DNA from: Acidovorax sp.
Lineage (GTDB): Bacteria; Pseudomonadota; Gammaproteobacteria; Burkholderiales; Burkholderiaceae_C
Assembly (NCBI GenBank): GCA_030692685.1
Contig: JAUXZO010000073.1
Location: 21,468-85,467, forward strand
DNA: 64,000 nucleotides
Direction of reading: 5' to 3'
Shown here: positions 47,338-54,835 of the stretch, in pieces
How positions within the stretch are numbered: the first letter of the stretch is position 1
Layout: the number at the start of each line of letters is the position of its first letter
Made by a program: the position numbers and the translations under genes
Notes under the pieces: generated by a model
The model's input: only the letters and a program-made list of their open reading frames with translations
The model's database searches: none
What the model was told of the DNA's origin: nothing

Positions 47338-48003
47338 ATGGCATTTGAGAAATCCGTAAAAGACCAAATCACCCAATATATCGGCGCGCACGTTGCCGAT
47401 GAAGCTTGGCATGTTTCCTACTTCGACTTCATTGGAGAAGCCAACTTAGCCAAAAGACTCGGGGAAGAGTTCATCTCAACGAGGTACATCTACAAGCTAT
47501 TGGAAGGCTTAGAAGCCGACGATTGGCTGTTGCGAGCGCAAATCAGAAATCAAGTCTTGTCTTACGCTTCGATCTATGAGGCAGTCATTCATCACATCCT
47601 GTTCGATGTGCTTTCAACCGAACCACCAGTGATCGGCCTGACCGAGTTCCCGACAAAGAAGCAAATATCTATACCTCCAGCAAGCATGGCGCTGCTTGAG
47701 AAGCATCTGGAACATGACGGGAAGAAAATTATCCCAACCTACGAGGCCATCGGTCGAACAGATGAATCTAAGGTACGTTTCGATAAAAAGGCAGAGTGTG
47801 CAACAACTCTCGGCCTAATAGAGCCTTGGCTAAAGGATGAGCTAATTGAATTCTATGAGGCACGCAATGCAATTCACATCCATGCCGAAATCCGCAAGTC
47901 TCTCGACTATCAGCTTGATCTTTCCAAGCGCGCCTACTGGCGCATGCAGCCATTTAAAGAGCAAATCGTGACTGCGTTGGCCAATCGTGCGCCTGTGGTC
48001 TAA
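47338..48003 (+). CDS. Cassette 1: protein with HEPN-type RNxxxxH motif
   Basis: 221 aa. The protein is helical and soluble. FYEARNAIHIHAEIRKSLDY near residue 175 has the Arg-Asn-x4-His arrangement of HEPN ribonucleases. RNQVLSYASIYEAVIHHILFD near 75 resembles the first HEPN helix. I therefore infer a HEPN fold, possibly an RNase toxin or a defence effector. There is no antitoxin ORF in the cassette. The stop overlaps attC1. Confidence 0.75.
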   Translation: MAFEKSVKDQITQYIGAHVADEAWHVSYFDFIGEANLAKRLGEEFISTRYIYKLLEGLEADDWLLRAQIRNQVLSYASIYEAVIHHILFDVLSTEPPVIGLTEFPTKKQISIPPASMALLEKHLEHDGKKIIPTYEAIGRTDESKVRFDKKAECATTLGLIEPWLKDELIEFYEARNAIHIHAEIRKSLDYQLDLSKRAYWRMQPFKEQIVTALANRAPVV

Positions 48004-48063
48004 CTGTCGGTTCAACGCGGACAAAAATGCTCCGCATTTTTGCCGGTTAACCTGGGCTTAGTC
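47998..48063 (+). other. attC site 1
   Basis: R'' is GTCTAAC, the inner arms are TTCAACGCGGAC and GCCGGTTAAC, the loop arms AAAAATGC and GCATTTTT pair, and R' is CTTAGTC. The R' begins with C where G is nearly invariant, which may impair recombination. Confidence 0.75.
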
Positions 48064-48095
48064 TCAATTTCTACAACAAACGGAAATATCTCAAA

Positions 48096-48482
48096 ATGGC
48101 ACGTAAAGTAAAAACGGAGAAGGAGCTTGGGGAAGCCCTAAAGGCAGGAGAAGACGAAATCGAAATAGTGGGTGACCTTGCGCGCAAGACCATCAGAATT
48201 CGTGCGACGGGAAAGGTGGCGTGGGCTATTGCGTTCGGCGCAATTGGAGTTGCGGCGTTCGCGACATACGCCACCATCGGTACCGGAGGCACAGGCACTC
48301 CTATTACTGGGCCGACAGCAGCTTTTTCTGCAACGGCAGCAGTTGCCGTCCTTGGCGTTCCGAGCACAGTTGCCGCTATTTCCATTGCTATCGCTGCCGG
48401 TGGAGTGGGAGCTCTAACTAGCCTTCGAAAGTACAGCGAAATCTCAAGATCAAACTCCACCCTCGTTTTACGGCGGAGATAG
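48096..48482 (+). CDS. Cassette 2: small hydrophobic protein (128 aa)
   Basis: The first 43 residues are charged and predicted soluble (MARKVKTEKELGEALKAGED, EIEIVGDLARKTIRI). Two long Ala/Gly-rich hydrophobic segments follow (VAWAIAFGAIGVAAFATYAT, AAVAVLGVPSTVAAISIAIA) and a basic tail ends RRR. The arrangement suggests a two-helix membrane protein or a pore-former with a regulatory N-terminus. I do not recognise a named family. The similar GDLA-K-I-I-ATGKVAW start suggests a family common in cassettes. This is memory-based and unverified. Confidence 0.7.
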   Translation: MARKVKTEKELGEALKAGEDEIEIVGDLARKTIRIRATGKVAWAIAFGAIGVAAFATYATIGTGGTGTPITGPTAAFSATAAVAVLGVPSTVAAISIAIAAGGVGALTSLRKYSEISRSNSTLVLRRR

Positions 48483-48492
48483 GCTCGCTGCT

Positions 48493-48553
48493 ACCTAACC
48501 GGTCAGTCAAGCCGACCCGCCTTCGGCGGGGGACTTAATTTTGTTCGTTAGTC
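48493..48553 (+). other. attC site 2
   Basis: R'' ACCTAAC, inner arm TCAAGCCGAC paired with GGACTTAA, terminal stem CCCGCC / GGCGGG with loop TTC, and R' GTTAGTC. It is the best-preserved site of the array. Confidence 0.88.
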
Positions 48554-48575
48554 ATACCTCTCCAAGGAGCTTTTA

Positions 48576-49037
48576 ATGGCTAGGCCAGTAATTCCAAATA
48601 TGAGACTTTGGCCCCGGAACTTGAGCACATCTCAAGGTGGAGGATTGTCTACTTCGCAAAATGGTGGCATGTCCACGTCCCAATATGGCGGTATGTCTAC
48701 GTCGCAGTACGGTGGTATGTCTACCTCCCAATACGGAGGCATGTCCACCTCGCAATATGGTGGTTTATCTACGTCCCAATACGGTGGCTTGTCCACATCA
48801 CAGTACGGCGGCCTATCAACCTCGCAGTATGGTGGTTTATCTACCTCACAGTACGGTGGTTTATCCACATCTCAAGGAGGCGGCATGTCCACCTCTGGAG
48901 CCAATCCTTACACAAGCAATATCCCGCCTTGGCCCGTATTTTTAAGAGAGCTTGAAATGCGCGGGTACCAAGCGCAAGCACAATTGGTTCGTCAGCACTT
49001 GCCGAATTTTCTATGGCCAGAGAACTTCCTAAAATAA
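48576..49037 (+). CDS. Cassette 3: STSQYGG octapeptide-repeat protein
   Basis: 153 aa, preceded by AAGGAGC. After 15 residues come eleven 8-residue units of the form (L/M)STSQ(Y/G/N)GG, residues 16-103, and a broken twelfth. A conventional 42-residue C-terminal part ends the protein (WPVFLRELEMRGYQAQAQLV to ENFLK). The repeat is uncharged and rich in S, T, Q, Y and G, like prion-type low-complexity domains. It could also form a beta-solenoid with one unit per strand. There is no signal peptide. I know no characterised homologue. Confidence 0.8.
   Translation: MARPVIPNMRLWPRNLSTSQGGGLSTSQNGGMSTSQYGGMSTSQYGGMSTSQYGGMSTSQYGGLSTSQYGGLSTSQYGGLSTSQYGGLSTSQYGGLSTSQGGGMSTSGANPYTSNIPPWPVFLRELEMRGYQAQAQLVRQHLPNFLWPENFLK
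48621..48884 (+). repeat. 24-bp coding tandem repeat (11 units)
   Basis: The in-frame units encode the octapeptides. Codons vary at third positions (STSQY is TCTACGTCGCAGTAC, TCCACCTCGCAATAT and others), so the peptide is under selection and the array is not a fresh duplication. Confidence 0.9.
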
Positions 49038-49040
49038 CAG

Positions 49041-49097
49041 ACCTACCGTTTCGTTCAAGCCGGACGGCTTCGCCGCCGCTTAACTCGGTCGTTAGTC
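49041..49097 (+). other. attC site 3
   Basis: R'' is ACCTACC (one mismatch to the AAC end), inner arms TTCAAGCCGGAC and CCGCTTAAC, terminal stem CGGC / GCCG and R' GTTAGTC. Confidence 0.8.
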
Positions 49098-49121
49098 CTC
49101 ACAGTCCGTGGAGTTACATCT

Positions 49122-49802
49122 ATGCCAATGAAAGCACTGGCGCTTCATCTCATTAATAAACATGGCAACAACCTTGTTGAAATTAAATCGAAGTTTGACG
49201 AATGGGAGACAGGTGACTGGAATGTCAGCCATGCAACGGCCGATTCGCTCGTCGGTGGCAATATATACCTTCACAGAGGCCAAAAGATCTCATCCCATAT
49301 TGGCGGTAAGGTTCTTTCGTATCGGACTCTGTCAAATTCTCGAAAGGTCTTCCGATTTCAAGCTGATCCCAAGCTTACGAATGTCACCGTTCTTTCGGGA
49401 TGGGGAAACGAAAAGAAAATCGTCTGGCAAGGTAACGCAATGGAGATCCCCTCCGAAGACGGGGAATCAAGTTTTGGCGAAGGCGCGGAGGCTTATCGAA
49501 TGCATCACGCTCGAGAGCGCGACCCCAAGTTGGCAAGGCGTGCAAAGCAGAAGCGCCTTGCCGAAACGGGCGCCCTTAAATGTGAGGTGTGTAATTTTGA
49601 CTTCTCAGAGGAGTTCGGTGACCTCGGAGCAGGCTACATAGAAGCCCATCACACCACGCCAGTCTCACAACTTGCAGGTACCCGGCGCACCAAGCTCTCG
49701 GAGCTGGCTCTCGTTTGCGCCAATTGCCACCGCATGCTTCATCGGTCGAATCCACTGCTAGATGTTCCCGGCATGCGTGTGTTGCGCAGCGGTGAGGTCT
49801 AA
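49122..49802 (+). CDS. Cassette 4: HNH endonuclease
   Basis: 226 aa, with GGAG before the ATG. The C-terminal third is an HNH nuclease: CEVCNFDFSEEFG gives the first zinc Cys pair, YIEAHHTTPVSQL the catalytic His-His and LVCANCHRMLH the second Cys pair and final His. The N-terminal 130 residues (LINKHGNNLVEIKSKFDEWE, GKVLSYRTLSNSRKVFRFQA) are not a known DNA-binding domain to me. This layout resembles stand-alone restriction-type McrA-like nucleases. No methylase is present. Confidence 0.85.
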   Translation: MPMKALALHLINKHGNNLVEIKSKFDEWETGDWNVSHATADSLVGGNIYLHRGQKISSHIGGKVLSYRTLSNSRKVFRFQADPKLTNVTVLSGWGNEKKIVWQGNAMEIPSEDGESSFGEGAEAYRMHHARERDPKLARRAKQKRLAETGALKCEVCNFDFSEEFGDLGAGYIEAHHTTPVSQLAGTRRTKLSELALVCANCHRMLHRSNPLLDVPGMRVLRSGEV

Positions 49803-49856
49803 CCCGGCACTCAAGCCGACCCGCATTCTGCGGGCGGCTTACCTCATCCGTCACCG
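49797..49856 (+). other. attC site 4, right half degenerate
   Basis: R'' GTCTAAC overlaps the stop of cassette 4. Inner arm TCAAGCCGAC pairs with GCGGCTTA and the terminal stem CCGCA / TGCGG is good. No proper GTTRRRY R' follows and the sequence continues as the end of the phosphatase gene. The array may be terminated by a rearrangement here. Confidence 0.7.
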
Positions 49857-50522
49857 CACCACCAACTTCGTCTGGTCATACACCGGCTGCTCCGGCAAAT
49901 CCGCCAGATGCCGCACATCCGCCCAGTCCAGCACCTCCACCGCATCCCCATCCACCCGCACACGGTTCAGCCCCGCATTGGGGATGTCGCTCTGGCGGGG
50001 GCCGTTCAGGCCGGTGCCGCGGGCGGTGCGCCAGATCATGTCTAGCACGCCACCGTGGGTGACCACCATGACTTTTTGCCCCTGGTATTGCTGGGCGATG
50101 CGGCGCACGGCGTCCATCACGCGGGTGTGGAACTGGCGGGTGGTCTCGCCGCCGGGCATGCCGTAGTCGGCTTCAAACCGCAGCCATTGGGCCCAGGCGT
50201 CGGCGTGTTCCAGCTTGACGTCGTCCACGCGCTTTCCGTCTACCTCACCAAAGCTTTGCTCGCGCAGGCTGGCGTCGGTGAGGGTGTGGATGTGCAGTTG
50301 GGGCAACAGCACCAGCAGGCTGGGTGTGGCGGTTTGCTGGGTGCGGATGAGGTCGCTGCAGACCAGGTGGTCTACCACGAGCTTCTCAGCGGCCAGGCGG
50401 TCAGCCAGGCGGCGGGCTTGTTCGTGGCCGGTGGCGTTGAGGGGGACGTCCACGTGGCCTTGAAAGCGCAGTTCGCGGTTCCAGTCGGTCTCTCCGTGGC
50501 GGATGAGGATGAGTTCGGTCAT
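49851..50522 (-). CDS. Histidine phosphatase family protein (phosphoglycerate-mutase-like)
   Basis: 223 aa. LIRHGETDWNRE at 7-18 holds the catalytic RHG with His9. The second catalytic His is in VMVVTHGGVLDM, and the FGEVDGKRVDD segment is typical of cofactor-independent-looking GpmB relatives. The substrate cannot be assigned. Relatives dephosphorylate sugar phosphates, alpha-ribazole-P or phosphoserine. It converges on the integron, and its last codons touch attC4. Confidence 0.9.
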   Translation of the reverse strand: MTELILIRHGETDWNRELRFQGHVDVPLNATGHEQARRLADRLAAEKLVVDHLVCSDLIRTQQTATPSLLVLLPQLHIHTLTDASLREQSFGEVDGKRVDDVKLEHADAWAQWLRFEADYGMPGGETTRQFHTRVMDAVRRIAQQYQGQKVMVVTHGGVLDMIWRTARGTGLNGPRQSDIPNAGLNRVRVDGDAVEVLDWADVRHLADLPEQPVYDQTKLVVR

Positions 50523-50557
50523 CCCCCATTATCGAATGCATACACACGAATGAAAGC

Positions 50558-50610
50558 ATTTTTGGCCTCTAGCGCTTATGCAGCAAGCGCTAGTAGCTAT
50601 GTTTTTTATA
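50558..50610. repeat. Family A palindrome
   Basis: CTAGCGCTT ATGCAGC AAGCGCTAG, perfect arms, orientation GGCCT-core-TAGCTAT. Confidence 0.85.
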
Positions 50611-50640
50611 TCAAAGCAAAGGATGGGGCCAACATCTATC

Positions 50641-50720
50641 CACTTGAAACCGTTCACTGAGCGCAGTCGGAACGCTGCAGAAGGCTTCGACGGGCTCAGC
50701 CCGAACGGGTGTTTCAAGTT
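50641..50720. repeat. Family B palindrome, extended and partly decayed
   Basis: CTTGAAACCGTTC...GAACGGGTGTTTCAAG forms the outer pair. The left inner arm is altered (ACTGAGCGCAGTCGGAACG), so the right arm GCTTCGACGGGCTCAGC is no longer fully matched. Confidence 0.75.
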
Positions 50721-50775
50721 TAAAGATGCTGTCTCAACAAGAGGCGTGGAGCGTGTGGGGCGGGGGATCAACGCG

Positions 50776-51054
50776 TCAACGCATGGGCACAACCAGCACC
50801 TTGCGGCGGGGCTGGCAGCCCGGGCCGTCATAGGCGGCGCTGTCGCGATCCCAGCCGGGGCCGGGGGACGTTTGCGCGCAGACGCGTGCGCCGTCGATCT
50901 TGCTGCGCCAGTAGTACCAAGGCGCTGGCGCAGCAGAGACGGCGAAGGCGAAACTCCACAACGCCAGCGCCAGCACAGCAGCCACCGCCACGCCGGGGGC
51001 AGCCCGGGCGGTGTGCAAAGAGCGTGGTGATGGCTGAGGCATGGGGTTGGGCAA
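50776..51054 (-). CDS. Small exported hypothetical protein (92 aa)
   Basis: An N-terminal basic region is followed by a hydrophobic helix (GVAVAAVLALALWSFAFAVSA) that is probably a signal peptide. The mature part is about 50 residues (APWYYWRSKIDGARVCAQTS) with two Cys and several Trp/Tyr. It lies 28 bp after the YdgA-type gene on the same strand. Function is unknown. Conserved C, W and G spacing suggests a real gene. Confidence 0.65.
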   Translation of the reverse strand: MPNPMPQPSPRSLHTARAAPGVAVAAVLALALWSFAFAVSAAPAPWYYWRSKIDGARVCAQTSPGPGWDRDSAAYDGPGCQPRRKVLVVPMR

Positions 51055-51082
51055 GCGCCTTGTCGTTCAATAGATCATCGAC

Positions 51083-52579
51083 TCACTTGCGGTCAAAAGG
51101 TATGTCGATGGGCTTGCCGTTGAGCACGACTTTGCTGTCCTCCATGCGCACGGCGCTGGTCAGGTGGCTGCCTTCCTGCTTGACGAAGCCCTGCGCCTGG
51201 GCCATGCCCAGCATGGCGTCGATGTCTTCGGGCTTGGGGGCTTTCTGGCCTGCGGCCTGTGCCAGACGTGGCAGCCAGGCCTTGGGCACGCGCACGCTGG
51301 CGTGCAGAACGCTGCTCTTGAGCAGGGCGGGGGCCCAGGCGCCTTCTGCGATTTGCGTTGCATCGGGCGCGCTCTTGAGTTCAACGCCGTACTCCAACTC
51401 GCCTTGTTCGCCATCCACCTTGGCCGACAGCTTCATGGCATAGGCAGGCAAGGCTGCCAAGAACTTGGGGATGGCGGCCATCAGAGATACCGCTGACGGC
51501 GCGGCCGCTGCTTCAACCGTTGCGTCTGGGTCTGCCTTGTAGGCGTCGACCAAGGCCTTCTGAACGAGCTTCACGCCTTCAACGTCGATGCGGCTCACGG
51601 TTTCGTTGAACTCCAGCGCCTGTAACGCCACCGGGCCCACGCTGCCCGTGCCGCGCATGGTGGTGACCCAGCCCAGGTGGGCGCCGGTGCGCGCGATGGT
51701 GACGCCGTACGAAAGATCTTGCAGTGCCACCAGCGGCTCGGGCGCAGCACTGGCGGCGGCAGTGGTGGCTGCAGCGCGGGTTACCGTCACTTTGCCAAAC
51801 GTGCCTTTGCCGCTGCCGGGCGCCAACAGCCACAGGCCGTCTTCCAGCTGAAAGTTGAAATCGCCCTTCATGCCTTGCATTGCCACGGCAAAACGGTTTG
51901 CCGGGCTTTCTGCAGATGCGGGCTCGTCGTCGCTGTCGTCGCCGTCATCGCTGTCACCACTCTTGCTCTGAAGATTCATGGTGATCTCTGGCCAGGCAAA
52001 GTCGCCACTCAGGCGGCTGCGGTCGGCGTTCAGGGCCATTTTGTAAACCAGTGGTTGCCAGCGCACCAGCTCTTCACCGTCGCCCACCTCTCCGGCGGGC
52101 CAGGCCAGCGTGATGTCGTGGCTGCCGGTCAGGCTGCGCACGGTGGTCAACGTTGGGGCGCTGACTTTGGCAAAGGCCTTGCGCATGTTGTCGTCCATAC
52201 CTTCCACATTGCTCACGCGCGTCTCGACCACTGCGGCCGCCAGTCGCCAGCCTGCCAGCGGGCCGTGGCGCACGGTGTTTTCGACCGTGATGCGGACAGG
52301 CTTCGGGACGGCCGCGATGGCGGCGTCACCCTCCTCTTCGGCATCGTCATCTTCTCCGGGCGCAGGCGGCGTCCACTGCAGCACCAGTTGGCCTTGCGAT
52401 GACCAGAAACCCTTGGTGTACTGCTGCGACACCAAGACCTCGGGGCCCACGAGCTTGCTGGCATCGGTCAGCGCCTCTTGGTACGCGCTGTGCGCGCGCT
52501 CACCCAGGTACCAGGTCGCGGCGCCATAGCCTGCGACCACCAGCACCGCTGCGGTGCCCAAAAATGCTTTTTTGTTCAT
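51083..52579 (-). CDS. YdgA family protein (DUF945)
   Basis: 498 aa from the ATG at 52577-52579. The N-terminal hydrophobic segment FLGTAAVLVVAGYGAATWYL is a signal anchor, so the body is periplasmic. Family features include SQQYTKGFWSSQGQLVLQW, NTVRHGPLAGWR and the C-terminal LNGKPIDIPFD. An acidic insert (GDSDDGDDSDDEPA) is present. The protein is beta-rich and repetitive, and its molecular role is unknown. Confidence 0.88.
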   Translation of the reverse strand: MNKKAFLGTAAVLVVAGYGAATWYLGERAHSAYQEALTDASKLVGPEVLVSQQYTKGFWSSQGQLVLQWTPPAPGEDDDAEEEGDAAIAAVPKPVRITVENTVRHGPLAGWRLAAAVVETRVSNVEGMDDNMRKAFAKVSAPTLTTVRSLTGSHDITLAWPAGEVGDGEELVRWQPLVYKMALNADRSRLSGDFAWPEITMNLQSKSGDSDDGDDSDDEPASAESPANRFAVAMQGMKGDFNFQLEDGLWLLAPGSGKGTFGKVTVTRAAATTAAASAAPEPLVALQDLSYGVTIARTGAHLGWVTTMRGTGSVGPVALQALEFNETVSRIDVEGVKLVQKALVDAYKADPDATVEAAAAPSAVSLMAAIPKFLAALPAYAMKLSAKVDGEQGELEYGVELKSAPDATQIAEGAWAPALLKSSVLHASVRVPKAWLPRLAQAAGQKAPKPEDIDAMLGMAQAQGFVKQEGSHLTSAVRMEDSKVVLNGKPIDIPFDRK

Positions 52580-52895
52580 GTTTACCTGTCGTTGATCCGC
52601 TTCGCCCTCCCTCCCATGGAAGAGCGCTGGCGAGAATAGCAGTGGGTTGCACTCTTTGGCACCGCCATCTGGCGCCGCACAGGCCGATGTGTTGTGTGCC
52701 ACCGACGTGCTGTTTCTTACTGTTTCACTTTGGTGTGATCGGGAGCTGCCGACAGACGCGCCGCGGCCTTCTCTGTAGACGAAATTTTGGGTGTTTTTGG
52801 CCTCTAGCGCTTTATCTACAAGCGCTATCAGCTATTTATTTAATAGCAATCCACGGACAGCACTCGCTCAGTGCTGCTCAGGCTGCTCAGGCTGC
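52580..52895. other. Intergenic region between YdgA-type and DUF429 genes
   Basis: The 316 bp hold one family A palindrome and, at 52872-52900, three tandem copies of the 9-mer GCTGCTCAG that run into the DUF429 stop. I see no gene or strong promoter. Confidence 0.6.
52793..52847. repeat. Family A palindrome
   Basis: CTAGCGCTT TATCTAC AAGCGCTA, orientation GGCCT-core-AGCTATTT. Confidence 0.83.
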
Positions 52896-53735
52896 TCAGG
52901 CGGTCACGATCCAGCCTTCGAGGGGGTCGAGCCCCGGCGGCAGACCGTACAGGGTGTCGCCGCCGTCAGCATGGCGCTGCTGGGCCCATGCGGCCTGCAG
53001 CAGGCACAACACCGCGTCCAGGCTGTCGCCGCTGGCGTCGTCCACCAGCGCGTCGCGCTGGGCGTGGCTGAGCTTCAGGCGCAGACCCAACCGCGTGCTG
53101 CCCAGCTCCAGCGCGTTCACCAGGTCCTTGCGGGCGATCAGGCGGTCGGGGGTTTGTTTGGCGCGGTCGTCGCTTTTGTAGCTGCGGCGCGCCAGCACCT
53201 CGCGGGCCAGCAGGCCGGGGTAGGCCTCCAGCGCCACGCGGCGGGGGTCGCCGGGGTGCAGGCCGGGCAGGTGCACGCCCGCATCCAGCAGCAGCGGCAC
53301 GCCCGCGTGCAGCATGTAGGCGACGGGCGGGTTCACCCATTTCATGGACGGGCTAGAGCCTGCGGGGCCATCAGTGGCGCGGTGGGCGAACTTGCCGCCC
53401 ACGGGGCGGGCGTTGCAAAACGCGGCGAACTGGCTGCGGATCTGGTCCCGGGTGAGGCTGCGGTAGTGCTGCATGCAGACCTGCCAGTGCGTGGGCCAAC
53501 CCAGCGTTTGCACCAGTTCGCGTGGCAGGCCAAACGGCAGATCAAACCCGCCCACCCAATCGCCAGGTTGAGACAGCCATTGACCGAACGCCGCCAGGGT
53601 GTCAAAGCGCTCCAGCGCGGTGAGCTGCACGCGCGCGCCCTGGCGCTGGCCCAGTGCCAGCACGATGGGTTTGCGCCGGGTGGGGCTGCTGGAAAAGTCA
53701 CAGCCCAGCAGCAACGGTGTGGCGGCAGTGTTCAT
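52896..53735 (-). CDS. DUF429 domain protein
   Basis: 279 aa. LLLGCDFSSSPTRRKPIVLA at the N-terminus and GDWVGGFDLPFGLPREL carry the acidic residues of an RNase-H-like fold (Asp13 and the DLPFG Asp). SDDRAKQTPDRLIARKDLVN and LDAVLCLLQAAWAQ are typical of the family. A nuclease activity has been proposed on structural grounds but is not established. The start is 6 bp after the EamA gene stop, so they are probably co-transcribed. Confidence 0.85.
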   Translation of the reverse strand: MNTAATPLLLGCDFSSSPTRRKPIVLALGQRQGARVQLTALERFDTLAAFGQWLSQPGDWVGGFDLPFGLPRELVQTLGWPTHWQVCMQHYRSLTRDQIRSQFAAFCNARPVGGKFAHRATDGPAGSSPSMKWVNPPVAYMLHAGVPLLLDAGVHLPGLHPGDPRRVALEAYPGLLAREVLARRSYKSDDRAKQTPDRLIARKDLVNALELGSTRLGLRLKLSHAQRDALVDDASGDSLDAVLCLLQAAWAQQRHADGGDTLYGLPPGLDPLEGWIVTA

Positions 53736-53741
53736 CAGTGG

Positions 53742-54668
53742 CTACCCTAGCGCCAAAGCCGTCACGCCCGCCGCAATGCACACCGCGCCCAAGATGCGCG
53801 CCACGCGGTCGCCCTCGCCCAGCAGGTGCCCGCCAATCAACGCAGCAAACAGCATCGACACCTCACGTGCCGGGGCCACGTGGGACATGGGGGCTTGCTG
53901 CATGGCATAGAGCACCAGCACATAGGCCACGGGGCTGACCACGGCCACCAGCAGCGCAAAACGCCACTGCGCCAGCCAGAGCGTGCGGGCCGTAGGCAAG
54001 TCGCGCAGCACCACGGGCGCCAGCAGGCCCACGCGCACGAAGTTGCCCATGTAGTCGACAAGGATGGGCGACATCAGCAAGAACTTGACCGCATAACCAT
54101 CGACCACCGTATAGCTGGCAATGAAGGCACCGGTGAGCAAGCCATACAACATGCCTTTGTGCACGCGCGCCCGCGCGGCAGGGTCGTGCGCGGCACGCAG
54201 CAGGCCGGGGCCACCCGCTATCAAGAACACGCCACCCACCACGCCCACAATGCCCAAAGCACCCAGCGCCGATATCTGCTCGCCCAGCAGCGTGATGGCA
54301 ACCAGCGACGACAAGAGCGGCCCCGAGCCGCGCGCCAGCGGGTACACCACCGTGAGGTCGGCCACGCGATAGCCGCGCAGCAAGATGACGAAGTAGGCCA
54401 CGTGCAGCAGCCCGCTGGCCACCACGAAGCCCCACTCCACCGCGCCCCACAGCGGCACCGCATCGCGCCCCAGGTACCAGCCCAGCGGCGCCCAAAAGAA
54501 CATCATCAGCACTGCGGTGAAGAACGCAAAACGCGAATCGCCCCCAGCCTTCTTGGCCACGATGTTCCAGCAGGCGTGGATGAGCCCGGCAACGATGATG
54601 AGTGCGAAGGCGGTGAGGGTCACGGGATGGAGAAGACGGGCTTGAATGCAAAAAGCCGCAGTGCCCAT
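53742..54668 (-). CDS. EamA/DMT-family transporter
   Basis: 308 aa if started at 54668. The first helix (TLTAFALIIVAGLIHACWNI) begins near residue 16, so a GTG at 54621-54623 is an equally likely start and would give a more usual length. Ten hydrophobic helices form two EamA halves (WNIVAKKAGGDSRFAFFTA, then AFIASYTVVDGYAVKFLL), each with the charged and aromatic pattern of drug/metabolite exporters. The substrate is unknown. A structured 125-nt element lies just upstream of it. Confidence 0.88.
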   Translation of the reverse strand: MGTAAFCIQARLLHPVTLTAFALIIVAGLIHACWNIVAKKAGGDSRFAFFTAVLMMFFWAPLGWYLGRDAVPLWGAVEWGFVVASGLLHVAYFVILLRGYRVADLTVVYPLARGSGPLLSSLVAITLLGEQISALGALGIVGVVGGVFLIAGGPGLLRAAHDPAARARVHKGMLYGLLTGAFIASYTVVDGYAVKFLLMSPILVDYMGNFVRVGLLAPVVLRDLPTARTLWLAQWRFALLVAVVSPVAYVLVLYAMQQAPMSHVAPAREVSMLFAALIGGHLLGEGDRVARILGAVCIAAGVTALALG

Positions 54669-54710
54669 TGGCGGCTGCGGCTAAAAAACATGAAGTTCTA
54701 GGACGTCAAC

Positions 54711-54835
54711 AAAAAGTGGGAGTGATTGGCGTAGCGAGCGGCCTCAGCCTGGGTTGAGGAACGCAGCCGCACTCCCGTGCGGCGAGTACCGCAGACCCGG
54801 GATGTGGCCGCGCAGTAGCCAAGCGCCCCACTTTT
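54711..54835 (-). ncRNA. Multi-stem structured element between bluF-type and EamA genes (putative RNA)
   Basis: The outer stem AAAAGTGGG / CCCACTTTT (ends of the element) encloses TTGGC / GCCAA and GCGGCC / GGCCGC. It also encloses two hairpins, CCTCA...TGAGG at 54742-54759 and GCCGCAC-TCCC-GTGCGGC at 54766-54783. Read on the minus strand it ends in TTTTTG. It could be a transcribed leader or terminator of the EamA gene, or a DNA-level repeat. It is not a known riboswitch that I can name. Confidence 0.5.

Larger units (their letters stand above)
46163..49856. mobile_element. Small chromosomal integron with four cassettes and a dead integrase
   Basis: The minus-strand integrase pseudogene is followed by an attI-like core and four plus-strand ORFs, each followed by a 50-65 bp attC-like hairpin with TCAAGCCGAC-type inner arms. 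This is the classical integron layout. The cassettes are less GC-rich than flanking genes. The array ends at the stop of the convergent phosphatase gene (49851), whose sequence merges with the last attC. Confidence 0.88.

Noticed and set aside
48621..48884. Regular 24-bp array considered as CRISPR
   Set aside because: The repeats are contiguous without spacers, stay in one frame and encode a constant octapeptide with synonymous variation.
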